A stretch of 64,000 nucleotides of DNA from Hyphococcus flavus (GTDB lineage Bacteria; Pseudomonadota; Alphaproteobacteria; Caulobacterales; Parvularculaceae), in assembly GCF_028748065.1 (NCBI RefSeq), contig NZ_CP118166.1, positions 2,557,501 through 2,621,500 on the forward strand, read 5' to 3'. Shown here piece after piece: positions 63,936 to 64,000 of the stretch (its first letter is position 1; each line of letters starts with the position of its first letter). The position numbers were made by a program, and so were the translations under genes. Under the pieces are notes generated by a model, which had not been told where the DNA came from, searched no databases, and was given only the letters and a program-made list of their open reading frames with translations.

Positions 63936-64000
63936 ATGGCGTGGGTAGGCATTCTTCGATCTTTCGCGGCGATGCTTTGCATTGTTGCGATTATGCTTGT
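63936..64000 (+). CDS. start of a membrane or exported protein (cut by window edge)
   Basis: An ATG at 63936 with AGGCGGCAAG just upstream opens a frame that stays open to the edge. The 21 visible residues (MAWVGILRSFAAM followed by LCIVAIMLV) are hydrophobic and look like a signal peptide or first membrane helix. Too short to identify. It does not look like the start of hfq, which is expected after trkA in many relatives. Confidence 0.4.
   Translation, partial: MAWVGILRSFAAMLCIVAIML

Overview
The window looks like an ordinary chromosomal segment of a free-living, probably marine, alphaproteobacterium. The main pointers are the dusB-ntrY-ntrX-trkA gene order, a fused ispDF, the rpsF-rpsR-rplI-dnaB-alr block, a DnaG with a decayed zinc-ribbon, and many exported or lipoprotein hydrolases. 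The overall style (moderately high GC, M13/M48/DUF885 peptidases, LytTR membrane regulator) suggests something near Parvularculales/Hyphomonadales/Maricaulales, but genus cannot be fixed from sequence reading alone. I saw no rRNA or tRNA gene, CRISPR array, transposase, integrase or prophage gene.

Layout. 1-5.5 kb, minus strand: mlaF (cut by the window edge)-mlaE, alr, dnaB, then rplI-rpsR-rpsF behind a candidate promoter and leader. 5.7-6.7 kb: a glycosyltransferase. 6.9-13.0 kb, plus strand: the fatty-acid and envelope run fabD-fabG-acpP-fabF-mltG, followed by yicC and gmk. 13.0-19.9 kb, minus strand: a small exported protein, greA, an M13 lipoprotein peptidase and carB. 20-27 kb: mixed exported beta-propellers, a metallo-beta-lactamase-fold hydrolase, a PaaI-type thioesterase, an AlkX/YcaQ-type glycosylase and a large exported amidohydrolase. 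27-34 kb: carA with an AT-rich unknown gene overlapping its stop codon, yqeY, a LytTR membrane regulator, an acyltransferase, an FAD monooxygenase without a normal start codon, and a second AT-rich orphan. 33.9-39.8 kb: typA divergent from dnaG-rpoD.

40-49.6 kb is the accessory-looking stretch: an AT-rich unknown lipoprotein, several small unknowns, an M48 peptidase lipoprotein, an NTF2-like protein, an alpha/beta hydrolase lipoprotein downstream of a MerR regulator, a DUF885 peptidase and a PepSY membrane protein. 49.8-64 kb returns to core functions: ald with a divergent Lrp-type regulator, lipA, a glutathione transferase, a ratA/COQ10-like gene, an XRE-2TM regulator, pncC-ispDF, dusB, ntrY-ntrX, trkA and the start of another membrane or exported protein.

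The window does not show a clear new multi-gene system. The most interesting points are the AT-rich orphans attached to core genes (especially the one using carA's stop codon as a GTGA junction), regulatory architectures in front of ald/lrp, ntrYX and acpP-fabF, the missing ntrBC, the NtrX lacking a GAFTGA loop, and the degenerate DnaG zinc site.
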